From: an uncultured Methylobacter sp.
Lineage (GTDB): Bacteria; Pseudomonadota; Gammaproteobacteria; Methylococcales; Methylomonadaceae
Length of the DNA stretch: 5,553 bases
Direction of reading: 5' to 3'
NCBI GenBank assembly: GCA_903831545.1
Contig: CAIKYI010000207.1
Location: 1 to 5,553, forward strand
Shown here: positions 1 to 5,553 of the stretch, one piece after another
How the letters are laid out: the number at the start of each line of letters is the position of its first letter
Position numbering within the stretch: the first letter of the stretch is position 1
Program-made: the position numbers and the translations under genes
Notes under the pieces: generated by a model
What the model saw: only the letters and a program-made list of their open reading frames with translations
Database searches by the model: none
What the model was told of the DNA's origin: nothing

Positions 1-143
1 ATAATAAATTAAAAAGATTAAAAATCTATTACTATTATTAAGCAGGCATAAACTTGTTGATAAGTCATATTTTTATATAAAAAACAGTAATATGTATAAC
101 TTTAAAATGTGCTGTTAAGCTTATCTGAATCTTGTGTAGAAAG

Positions 144-152
144 TGTGGATAA
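144..152 (-). promoter_or_regulatory. Perfect DnaA box (TTATCCACA on the minus strand)
   Basis: The plus strand reads TGTGGATAA, the exact reverse complement of the strong DnaA-binding 9-mer TTATCCACA. The flanking bases GTGTGGATAACTG resemble high-affinity origin boxes in gammaproteobacteria. It faces the two imperfect boxes immediately to its right. A 9-mer can occur by chance, but the neighbouring copies make that unlikely here. Confidence 0.7.
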
Positions 153-166
153 CTGTCGACTTAATT

Positions 167-175
167 TAATCCACA
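167..175 (+). promoter_or_regulatory. DnaA box with one mismatch (TAATCCACA)
   Basis: It differs from TTATCCACA only at position 2 and is followed by GG, as in many origin boxes. It starts 12 bases before the next box in the same orientation, spacing compatible with side-by-side DnaA binding. Confidence 0.5.
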
Positions 176-178
176 GGC

Positions 179-187
179 TCATCCACA
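179..187 (+). promoter_or_regulatory. DnaA box with one mismatch (TCATCCACA)
   Basis: It differs from TTATCCACA only at position 2. It is the third CCACA/TGTGG core within 45 bases and the rightmost box of the cluster. The operon's MoxR start codon lies about 180 bases further right. Confidence 0.45.
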
Positions 188-200
188 ACTTAGTCATAAT

Positions 201-364
201 TTCTTAACAGTTTTACTCTATGTTGTATGGCGTCATTAATGTATAGAATAGGCATCCTTTTTATGAAAAGATGATTTTTGGACAAAGCATTTGTCGGAAA
301 AACCAGCCTGCTGTTAATTGTGTAAGGCTTTCGTACTGTAGATTTAAGAGTAAACAACATCATC
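201..364 (+). promoter_or_regulatory. Presumed promoter and leader region of the MoxR-Bat operon
   Basis: No gene is supported in this stretch. The operon that begins at 365 should be transcribed from here, but no strong sigma70 promoter is evident. The best -10 is TAGAAT at 244-249 (5 of 6), paired with a poor -35 TTGTAT at 223-228 and a short 15-base spacer. TTAACA at 204-209 is a good -35 match but has no matching -10 at the right distance. An imperfect inverted repeat spans 275-301. A purine-rich AAGAG at 346-350 is the nearest ribosome-binding candidate for the ATG at 365, but its 14-base spacing is long, so initiation may be weak or start from a different signal. Confidence 0.35.
275..301. 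repeat. Imperfect palindrome in the operon leader
   Basis: The core GACAAA (281-286), GCA spacer and TTTGTC (290-295) form a perfect 6-base inverted repeat. Flanking T-rich (275-279) and A-rich (297-301) arms extend the symmetry after one mismatch. It could be an operator for a dimeric regulator or a leader-RNA hairpin. It is not a typical intrinsic terminator, because the stem is AT-rich and the 3' side is A-rich, not T-rich. Confidence 0.35.
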
Positions 365-1357
365 ATGTCAGAACTAAACAGCAATGAAACTACCGTTCAA
401 CCGGCGTTAATGGGGTTGAAAAATTATATTAATCAGCAGATTATCGGGCAGGATGTGCTTGTTGAACGTATGCTGATTGGCCTGTTGGCCGATGGTCATA
501 TTCTGGTTGAAGGCGCGCCTGGTTTGGCCAAGACCCGGGCAATCAATATTTTAAGTAAAGGCATTCAAGGTGATTTTCATCGGGTGCAGTTCACACCTGA
601 TTTATTGCCTGCGGATTTAACCGGTACTGAAATTTACCGTCCCCAGCAAGGTACCTTTGAATTTCAAAAAGGTCCTTTGTTTCATAATTTAATTTTGGCT
701 GACGAAATTAACCGCTCCCCCGCCAAAGTTCAGGCAGCGTTGTTGGAAGCGATGGCCGAACGACAAATAACCGTGGGGCAGGCGACCTATCCCTTGCCAA
801 AATTGTTTATGGTCATGGCCACGCAAAATCCAATCGAACAGGAAGGTACATATCCCTTACCTGAAGCGCAGTTGGATCGTTTTTTGTTGCATGTAAAAAT
901 TGATTATCCCAAAGCGGAACATGAAAAAAGCATTTTGCATTTGGCTAGAGCTGAAGCGCGATCGGGTTCAGTAAAAACAACAGAGCAATATCAGCCGATT
1001 GATCAAAAGACTTTATTTGCCGCGCGTAATGAAGTGTTGGATTTACACATGGCGGAAAGTCTTGAAAACTATTTGCTGCAAATTATCCTGGCAACCCGCA
1101 ATCCTGGCGCTTATGGCCAGGACTTGGCATCCTGGCTGCAATATGGCGCAAGTCCAAGAGCCAGCATAGCGTTGGATCGCTGTTCCAGGGCAAAAGCCTG
1201 GTTGGCGCAACGTGATTTTGTTTGTCCAGAAGATATTCAGGATATGGCGTTTGACGTGTTGAGACATCGTTTGATTTTGTCTTATGAAGCTGAAGCCGAA
1301 GGCGTTACCACCGATCACTTTCTTAAAGAACTCATTTCCAGAGTTGCTGTACCTTGA
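365..1357 (+). CDS. MoxR-family AAA+ ATPase
   Basis: This 330-residue cytoplasmic protein is a MoxR-type AAA+ ATPase, thought to act as a chaperone-like motor that remodels vWA-domain partners using ATP. Visible motifs in order are Walker A GAPGLAKT (50-57, with the MoxR-typical Ala before Lys), Walker B LILADEINR (109-117, acidic pair 113-114), sensor 1 ATQNP (152-156), the EAQLDRF segment (167-173) and the sensor-2 motif GASPRAS (261-267). The length matches the family's usual ~320-340 residues, so it appears intact. The ATG at 365 is the only reasonable start: no ATG or GTG lies in frame just upstream, and the N-terminus aligns in style with other MoxR proteins. It is the first gene of the operon, and its stop codon abuts the next gene, DUF58, the classical MoxR partner. 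The client protein and physiological process cannot be read from sequence. Confidence 0.95.
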   Translation: MSELNSNETTVQPALMGLKNYINQQIIGQDVLVERMLIGLLADGHILVEGAPGLAKTRAINILSKGIQGDFHRVQFTPDLLPADLTGTEIYRPQQGTFEFQKGPLFHNLILADEINRSPAKVQAALLEAMAERQITVGQATYPLPKLFMVMATQNPIEQEGTYPLPEAQLDRFLLHVKIDYPKAEHEKSILHLARAEARSGSVKTTEQYQPIDQKTLFAARNEVLDLHMAESLENYLLQIILATRNPGAYGQDLASWLQYGASPRASIALDRCSRAKAWLAQRDFVCPEDIQDMAFDVLRHRLILSYEAEAEGVTTDHFLKELISRVAVP

Positions 1358-1359
1358 TC

Positions 1360-2277
1360 ATGTTTAGAAAACAAGCTGATCCGGTCAATACGACTTCGAG
1401 TGAACTGATTTTTGCTTCACTTAAAACGCTGATTGATTTGGCAAGGCCAGCTTCTGGTTTAAATCTGAAACATTCGGCCATACGTTCCGGGCAAAGCGGG
1501 GGCTACGTGTCTAGATTCAAGGGCCGGGGCATGGAATTTGAAGAGGCCAGAATGTATCAACCTGGCGATGACATACGCAGTATCGATTGGCGGGTAACGG
1601 CTCGAACAGGCAATACCCATACCAAGGTTTTTCGCGAGGAGCGGGAAAGACCGGTATTTATTTCAGTGGATAATCGTCCGGCTATGCACTTTGCAACGCG
1701 AGGGGTTTTTAAATCCGTTTTGGCCGCCAAACTTGCCGGTTTATTGGCATGGGCCGCACAGCATCATGGGGACAGGATTGGCGGGCAGATATTTACCGGC
1801 AATCATTGTCTTGAATTAAAACCAAAAAATGGCAAACATGCGGTATTACAGTTTTTAAATGCCCGTGTTTGTGACAGCGGGATAATAACCAAAAGTCCGG
1901 TTACAATGACTTTGGAAAAAGTTCTGGCAAGACTGATGCAACATGCCCGTCCCGGAAGCCTGGTTTATATTGTCAGTGATTTTCGCGGCATAAATGAGCA
2001 GGTTGAAATTTATCTGGCAAAACTGGCCAGACATTGTGAAGTTGTGTTGATTTTTGTCTATGATCCTTTGGAAAGCCAATTGCCCGAAAAAGGTCGTTAT
2101 CGGTTTACCGATGAAAAAAGGGACGTGCTTATCGATACTGCCGATCAACAGCGTTTATTAAACTATCAACAGCATTTTATCCAGCGACTGGAACAACTTG
2201 AACAGATAACAAAAAAAATGGGTTTGGCGTTCATTCAATGCAGTACTACAGATGATCCGGTACAGCGATTAAGATAA
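1360..2277 (+). CDS. DUF58 domain protein (vWA-like partner of MoxR)
   Basis: This is a 305-residue protein if started at ATG 1360. The DUF58 signature is clear: a run ending EEARMYQPGDDIRSIDW (61-77), followed by RVTARTGNTHTKVFREERERPVF. The C-terminal half has the vWA-like fold pattern, with hydrophobic strands FISVDNR (100-106), LVYIVSDFRG (201-210) and CEVVLIFVYDPLE (226-238). The MIDAS position reads D-N-R-P-A in place of DxSxS, so metal binding is probably lost, as in many DUF58 proteins. No membrane segments are seen, so it is likely cytoplasmic. A TTG at 1354 is in frame and would give a 4-base overlap with the MoxR stop, with AGAG (1340-1343) at better spacing; the ATG at 1360 is preferred for its codon, but the two differ by only two residues. 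It is transcribed with MoxR and probably binds it. Its molecular role is not established. Confidence 0.93.
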   Translation: MFRKQADPVNTTSSELIFASLKTLIDLARPASGLNLKHSAIRSGQSGGYVSRFKGRGMEFEEARMYQPGDDIRSIDWRVTARTGNTHTKVFREERERPVFISVDNRPAMHFATRGVFKSVLAAKLAGLLAWAAQHHGDRIGGQIFTGNHCLELKPKNGKHAVLQFLNARVCDSGIITKSPVTMTLEKVLARLMQHARPGSLVYIVSDFRGINEQVEIYLAKLARHCEVVLIFVYDPLESQLPEKGRYRFTDEKRDVLIDTADQQRLLNYQQHFIQRLEQLEQITKKMGLAFIQCSTTDDPVQRLR

Positions 2278-2302
2278 CAAAGTCTATAGAGTTTTCCCGG
2301 TT

Positions 2303-2327
2303 GTGGGAGCGACGCCGGCGTCGCGAC
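2303..2327 (+). repeat. REP-like palindromic element (GTGG type)
   Basis: It begins with the tetranucleotide GTGG, then GAGC, and contains a perfect 16-base palindrome, GCGACGCCGGCGTCGC, at 2309-2324. A GTAG/GTGG head followed by a GC-rich palindrome is the hallmark of REP elements mobilised by RAYT (TnpA-REP) transposases, which are frequent in Pseudomonas, Xanthomonas-group and methanotroph genomes. It is much more GC-rich than its surroundings. It occupies the only real intergenic gap inside the operon. There is no T-tract after the stem, so it is not a standard terminator, though the hairpin could affect mRNA stability or distal gene expression. Only one copy is present in the window, so its repeat nature is inferred. 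Confidence 0.65.
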
Positions 2328-2368
2328 TGGCACCTAAAATTGCGATGAGACTTCAACAGTAAACAATA

Positions 2369-2845
2369 ATGCAACCGACAGAACTTCCACTTAAAGATAT
2401 ACACGAACCTGCAGCCATAGGCTGGTGGCCGCCAGCAATCGGCTGGTGGCTTTTGGCGATAGTTGTTCCGCTATTGATTTTTTTTCTGTTTTGGCTTTAT
2501 AAAAGAGTAACCCGCAGAACAGCAATTAAAACGGCCACAAAAATATTGTCAGAACTTAAACAGGATACGACACGGAATAATCTGGAAATGGTAGCTGAAC
2601 TTTCCATGTTACTTAGGCGTGTAGCCATCAGTTTAGCACCAAGAACCAAGTCAGCCGGATTGACGGGAAGCCAATGGCTGGCATTTCTCGACAGTTCGGT
2701 AAAAGACTCACCTTTTAGTAACGGTATTGGTCAGCTTTTGACTGAAGCGCCTTATCGAAAAATGCCTGTTACGGAACAGGAACGGTCGCAATTAATCAGC
2801 CTCTGCGAAAACTGGCTTAAAGCCCAAGCACAACAAAAATCATGA
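2369..2845 (+). CDS. DUF4381 family membrane-anchored protein
   Basis: This 158-residue protein matches the DUF4381 pattern found between DUF58 and BatA genes in proteobacterial MoxR operons. It has a short N-terminal stretch LPLKDIHEPA (6-15), a Trp-rich AIGWWPPAIGWW segment (16-27) and a single membrane helix (about 27-45). A positively charged KRVTRR follows (45-50), and then a helical soluble domain of about 100 residues. The start is fixed at ATG 2369 because an in-frame TAA (2360-2362) lies just upstream. No good ribosome-binding site is visible; the nearest purine run, GAGA at 2347-2350, is too far. The gene follows the REP element and overlaps the BatA start by four bases (ATGA). The charge pattern after the helix suggests a cytoplasmic C-terminal domain. 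A role as an adaptor between the membrane vWA proteins and MoxR/DUF58 is plausible but unproven. Confidence 0.88.
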   Translation: MQPTELPLKDIHEPAAIGWWPPAIGWWLLAIVVPLLIFFLFWLYKRVTRRTAIKTATKILSELKQDTTRNNLEMVAELSMLLRRVAISLAPRTKSAGLTGSQWLAFLDSSVKDSPFSNGIGQLLTEAPYRKMPVTEQERSQLISLCENWLKAQAQQKS

Positions 2846-3822
2846 TTAACTTTGAATGGCCCTGGCTTTTGGCCGCGTTACCCTTACCCTTATTAATCCG
2901 CTGGTTGGCTTCAGCCAATATGCCAGCAGAACAGGCGGCCCTAAAAGTTCCATTTTTGGAAGATTTTTCTGAAGGTGAAACCCGTGCTGTTTCTAAAACT
3001 GAGCAATGGCCCTTATTGCTCGCTGCAATTGCCTGGATGTTTTTGGTGCTTGCCAGTACCCGTCCGCAATGGCTGGGCGAGCCGATTGAACAGGCGGTTA
3101 GCGGTCGCGATTTAATGTTGGCGGTGGATTTATCCGGCAGCATGGAAGAGCAGGATTTTATGCTTAACAAGCGGCCTGTTGACCGCCTGACCGCAGCCAA
3201 AGGGGTAGCCAGTGATTTTATTAACCGGCGGGTCGGCGACAGGGTGGGCTTGATTTTGTTTGGTACCCAGGCTTATCTGCAAACGCCGTTAACCTTTGAT
3301 CGCAAAACGGTGATGACCTTATTAAACGAATCGGTCATCGGTCTGGCTGGTGATAACACTGCGATAGGCGATGCCATTGGATTGGCTGTTAAACGACTTA
3401 AAGATGAGCAGGCTAATAGCCGGGTTTTGGTGTTAATGACGGATGGCGCCAATACTGCCGGTGAAGTTACCCCGTTAAAAGCTGCAGAATTGGCTGCAGC
3501 CCAACATTTGAAGATTTACACCATAGGTATTGGTGCTGATGAAATGATCGTGCGCAGTTTTTTTGGTAACCGCAAAGTTAATCCTTCTGTTGATCTGGAT
3601 GAAAAAACCTTGATCAAGATTGCCGAAAGTACTGGGGGTCAATATTACCGGGCCAGAAATGCTGATGAACTGAATAATATTTATATGAGACTCGACGAGC
3701 TTGAACCAGTAGAAAAAGATAAACAATATTTCAGACCCCGTAGCGAGTTATATTTTTGGCCGTTAGGGCTGTCCTTAACGCTGGCAGCGTTTATTGCGTT
3801 GTCCAAGGTACGCTTCTCATGA
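2842..3822 (+). CDS. BatA-like membrane protein with a vWA domain
   Basis: This 326-residue protein has the BatA layout. An N-terminal membrane helix (about 7-22) and a second (about 57-72) are followed by a vWA domain from ~90 to ~285 and a C-terminal helix (about 303-322). The metal-ion-dependent adhesion site is intact: DLSGS (96-100), the Thr of GDNTA (173) and the Asp of MTDG (201). It should therefore bind a divalent metal and a ligand. The preceding RPQW motif (74-77) before the domain is typical of this group. The start ATG overlaps the upstream stop as ATGA, with no clear ribosome-binding site, suggesting translational coupling. It also overlaps the next gene by four bases. In the Bat model it pairs with the BatB-like protein as a membrane vWA complex linked to MoxR. 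The name batA is used by family resemblance; the function here is inferred. Confidence 0.93.
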   Translation: MINFEWPWLLAALPLPLLIRWLASANMPAEQAALKVPFLEDFSEGETRAVSKTEQWPLLLAAIAWMFLVLASTRPQWLGEPIEQAVSGRDLMLAVDLSGSMEEQDFMLNKRPVDRLTAAKGVASDFINRRVGDRVGLILFGTQAYLQTPLTFDRKTVMTLLNESVIGLAGDNTAIGDAIGLAVKRLKDEQANSRVLVLMTDGANTAGEVTPLKAAELAAAQHLKIYTIGIGADEMIVRSFFGNRKVNPSVDLDEKTLIKIAESTGGQYYRARNADELNNIYMRLDELEPVEKDKQYFRPRSELYFWPLGLSLTLAAFIALSKVRFS

Positions 3823-5553
3823 ATCTGACCGACTTTCATTTTATCAGGCCATACTGGTTGCTGGCTGTTTTACCTTATGTGTTGATTCTGGTTTTAATGC
3901 TCAGAAATAAACTCAGTCAAGGTAATTGGTCTGCGGTTTGTGATGCCGAATTGCTGCCCTATTTGTTGCAGGAAAAATCGGTCAACCAAAGTCGTTGGCC
4001 ATTAACGGCGGGAGCAGTCGCGGCGCTGTTGGTGATTTTTTCGCTGGCCGGACCTGCCTGGGAACGCTTGCCTTCACCGGTTTTTAGAAATGATTCGGCC
4101 TTGGTTATTGCGCTGGATTTATCCTTATCCATGAATGCCGCCGATATTAAACCCAGTCGCTTGATTATGGCCCGTTACAAAATTGCTGACATTTTAAAGC
4201 AGCGTAAAGACGGTCAGACCGCCTTGCTGGTTTATGCCGGTGATGCTTTTACTGTGACGCCATTGACCGATGATACCGAAACCATAGACAGTCAGTTGTC
4301 AGCCTTAAACACCGACATTATGCCCACTCAGGGTAGCAATACGGCGATGGTTCTGGACAAAGCCGTGGAACTTTTTAAACAGGCCGGTTTGCAAAAAGGC
4401 CAGATTTTATTGGTGACTGATGGCGTTGAACTGGATAAAACCTTGGCAACGGCAAAAGCACTGGATAAATATCAATTGTCGATTTTGGGTGTCGGAACCG
4501 ATGACGGCGCACCGATAGCCTTGCCTGAGGGCGGTTTTGTTAAAGATGAGCAAGGTACTATTGTGGTACCCAAATTAAATTCTGGCGACCTTAAAACATT
4601 GGCGCAGGCCGGTAATGGAATTTATCAAGCCTTCACCACAAATGATGCTGATATTCAAAAGTTGTTGGTCACTGTTGATAAATCAGTTCAGCAGCAAGGC
4701 AAGGAGAACGATAATGTCTTGCTGGATCAATGGGCAGAGAAAGGTCCCTGGTTATTATTGCTGGCATTACCGTTAGCGGCTTTGACTTTTAGAAAAGGCT
4801 TGTTATGTTTTGCCTTATTATTGATCTTGCCTTTGCCAAAAAACAGTTATGCCTTGGGTTGGCAGGATTTATGGCAAAACAAAGATCAGCAGGCGCAACA
4901 AGCCTATAACAACAAAGACTTTGCAAAGGCGGCTGAACAATTTGAAAATCCGGCTTGGAAAGCGGCTGCCCAGTACAAAGCAGGGGATTATGAAAAGGCG
5001 CTGGAAAATCTGAAAAATAGTCAAGCAGCCAGTAGCACTTACAATCAGGGCAATGCGCTGGTAAAAGCGGGCCAGTTGGAGGAGGCTGTAAAAGCCTACG
5101 AACAAGCCTTGAAGCTTAACCCTGATGATAGCGATGCCAAATTCAATAAAGATCTTGTAGAAAAAGAACTGGAAAAACAGAAAAAAGAGCAAAAGCAGGA
5201 TCAGAAAAAGGACGACAAGCAGCAGTCCAAAGACGATTCGAAAAAAAATCAGGACGGTGATAAAAAAGACGGCGAGCAATCAGAAAAATCTGATGAACAA
5301 CAAAATTCTGAAGAAAAGCCTGAACAAAAACCTGAGCAAAAGCCATCAGATCAGCAACAGTCTGAAGAAAAACAGCAGCAGGATAAAGCGGAGCAACAAA
5401 AACAGGAAGCTTCAAAGTCCGAGCAGGCCGAGCAAAACAAAAAACCGGACAAAGACGAGTCTGCCAAAGAACAGGCACCTGCCGACATTCAACCCACGGA
5501 TGAACAAAAGCAGGCCAATGAACAATGGCTAAAAAGAATTCCCGATGATCCGG
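3819..5553 (+). CDS. BatB-BatC fusion: membrane vWA domain plus TPR and a charged tail (3' end beyond the window)
   Basis: An open frame of 578 codons runs off the right edge with no stop. Helices lie at about 10-28 and 60-80. A vWA domain (about 94-300) follows with an intact MIDAS: DLSLS (100-104), the Thr of GSNTA (175) and the Asp of VTDG (201). Two closely spaced hydrophobic segments come next (about 310-324 and 328-340), and then TPR-like helices (about 350-445). The clearest TPR is TYNQGNALVKAGQLEEAVKA (407-426), leading into YEQALKLNPDD. A Lys/Gln/Glu/Asp/Ser-rich, low-complexity segment spans 449-565. The final WLKRIPDDP (570-578) matches the motif close to the C-terminus of this family, so little is probably missing. 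The ATG overlaps the BatA stop (ATGA), and AAGG at 3805-3808 is a usable ribosome-binding site. BatB and BatC are separate in Bacteroides; this single-chain form is common in Proteobacteria. Confidence 0.93.
   Translation, partial: MNLTDFHFIRPYWLLAVLPYVLILVLMLRNKLSQGNWSAVCDAELLPYLLQEKSVNQSRWPLTAGAVAALLVIFSLAGPAWERLPSPVFRNDSALVIALDLSLSMNAADIKPSRLIMARYKIADILKQRKDGQTALLVYAGDAFTVTPLTDDTETIDSQLSALNTDIMPTQGSNTAMVLDKAVELFKQAGLQKGQILLVTDGVELDKTLATAKALDKYQLSILGVGTDDGAPIALPEGGFVKDEQGTIVVPKLNSGDLKTLAQAGNGIYQAFTTNDADIQKLLVTVDKSVQQQGKENDNVLLDQWAEKGPWLLLLALPLAALTFRKGLLCFALLLILPLPKNSYALGWQDLWQNKDQQAQQAYNNKDFAKAAEQFENPAWKAAAQYKAGDYEKALENLKNSQAASSTYNQGNALVKAGQLEEAVKAYEQALKLNPDDSDAKFNKDLVEKELEKQKKEQKQDQKKDDKQQSKDDSKKNQDGDKKDGEQSEKSDEQQNSEEKPEQKPEQKPSDQQQSEEKQQQDKAEQQKQEASKSEQAEQNKKPDKDESAKEQAPADIQPTDEQKQANEQWLKRIPDDP
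5163..5513 (+). repeat. Low-complexity purine-rich segment coding a Lys/Gln/Glu-rich tail
   Basis: This part of the BatB-BatC fusion gene is built almost wholly of AAA, AAG, CAA, CAG, GAA, GAG, GAT and GAC codons, making the plus strand A- and purine-rich. Short degenerate tandem units are visible: two 12-base copies (5319-5330 and 5331-5342) each encode Pro-Glu-Gln-Lys with synonymous differences. The encoded region should be disordered, charged and possibly coiled in places. The composition also creates long spurious open frames on the opposite strand. Confidence 0.8.

Larger units (their letters stand above)
1..200. other. Candidate replication origin (oriC-like) or its right edge: AT-rich DNA with a DnaA-box cluster
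   Basis: This non-coding stretch is strongly AT-rich, especially over bases 1-110. It ends in a tight cluster of DnaA-box sequences: a perfect TTATCCACA on the minus strand (144-152) and two one-mismatch boxes on the plus strand (167-175 and 179-187). Weaker one-mismatch matches to TTATNCACA, all on the minus strand, occur at 55-63, 91-99 and 133-141. An AT-rich unwinding segment beside clustered DnaA boxes is the usual layout of a bacterial origin. A near match to the IHF consensus (one mismatch) overlaps 50-62. No dnaA, dnaN, rpmH or mnmG gene is visible because the window begins here, so genomic context cannot confirm it. The boxes could instead be regulatory DnaA sites. The origin call is an inference of moderate strength. 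Confidence 0.5.

Noticed and set aside
190..384. 64-codon minus-strand open frame in the upstream region
   Set aside because: No recognisable domain, no clear ribosome-binding site, and it runs into the MoxR start. Its composition fits AT-rich non-coding DNA.
2303..2340. Possible intrinsic terminator after the DUF58 gene
   Set aside because: The palindrome is strong, but no run of T follows it, and the downstream genes belong to the same operon type. A REP element explains it better.
2414..2452. Internal duplication giving AIGWW twice in the DUF4381 protein
   Set aside because: The paired WW-containing motif before the membrane helix is usual for this family, so it is not a recent tandem duplication peculiar to this gene.
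4793..4802. Internal TTG start with an upstream AAAAGG that could make a separate BatC protein
   Set aside because: The purine run lies directly against the TTG, leaving no proper spacing, and no ATG or GTG in frame is nearby. A single fusion protein is the simpler reading.
4869..5478. Two overlapping minus-strand open frames (4869-5279 and 5143-5478) with very hydrophobic, Phe/Leu-rich translations
   Set aside because: They are antisense shadows of the Lys/Gln/Glu-rich coding segment: AAA/AAG/CAA/GAA codons read in reverse give Phe/Leu/Val-rich frames. They lie fully inside the well-supported BatB-BatC fusion frame.
5257..5532. 91-codon plus-strand open frame in another phase, rich in Lys, Asn and Ser
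   Set aside because: It is a frame-shifted reading of the low-complexity A-rich segment of the BatB-BatC gene, which itself continues without interruption to the conserved WLKRIPDDP motif.

Overview
The window looks like chromosomal DNA from a gammaproteobacterium of moderate GC content. The protein styles and the GTGG-type REP element would suit a methanotroph-like lineage (Methylococcales), but that placement is an impression from sequence style and not a demonstrated assignment.

Bases 1-364 hold no convincing gene. The first ~200 bases are very AT-rich and carry one perfect DnaA box (144-152, reverse orientation) and two one-mismatch boxes (167-175 and 179-187), with weaker matches further left. 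This resembles a chromosomal replication origin or its right-hand edge. Bases ~200-364 are the presumed promoter and leader region of the operon to the right, and include an imperfect palindrome at 275-301.

From 365 to the right edge all genes are on the + strand and form one MoxR/von Willebrand factor A (vWA) operon of the 'Bat' (aerotolerance) type. The order is a MoxR-family AAA+ ATPase (365-1357), a DUF58 protein (1360-2277), a small membrane-anchored DUF4381 protein (2369-2845), a BatA-like membrane vWA protein (2842-3822), and a BatB-like vWA protein fused to a BatC-like TPR domain with a long charged Lys/Gln/Glu tail (3819 to beyond 5553). The last gene has no stop inside the window. 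Its closing WLKRIPDDP motif indicates that only a short C-terminal stretch is missing. A BatD-like gene is the expected next neighbour but lies outside the window.

The genes are tightly packed: stop/start contact between MoxR and DUF58, and ATGA 4-base overlaps at the last two junctions. The one exception is a 91-base gap between DUF58 and DUF4381, which contains a REP-like palindrome. By family knowledge, MoxR ATPases act as chaperone-like motors on vWA partners. DUF58 is the usual cytoplasmic partner, while the BatA and BatB/C proteins present metal-binding (MIDAS) vWA domains next to the membrane. The physiological substrate of this operon type is poorly defined; stress tolerance and envelope integrity have been proposed in other bacteria.

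No mobile element, CRISPR array, tRNA or rRNA gene was seen. The least ordinary points are the origin-like DnaA-box cluster directly upstream of this operon and the REP element inside it.
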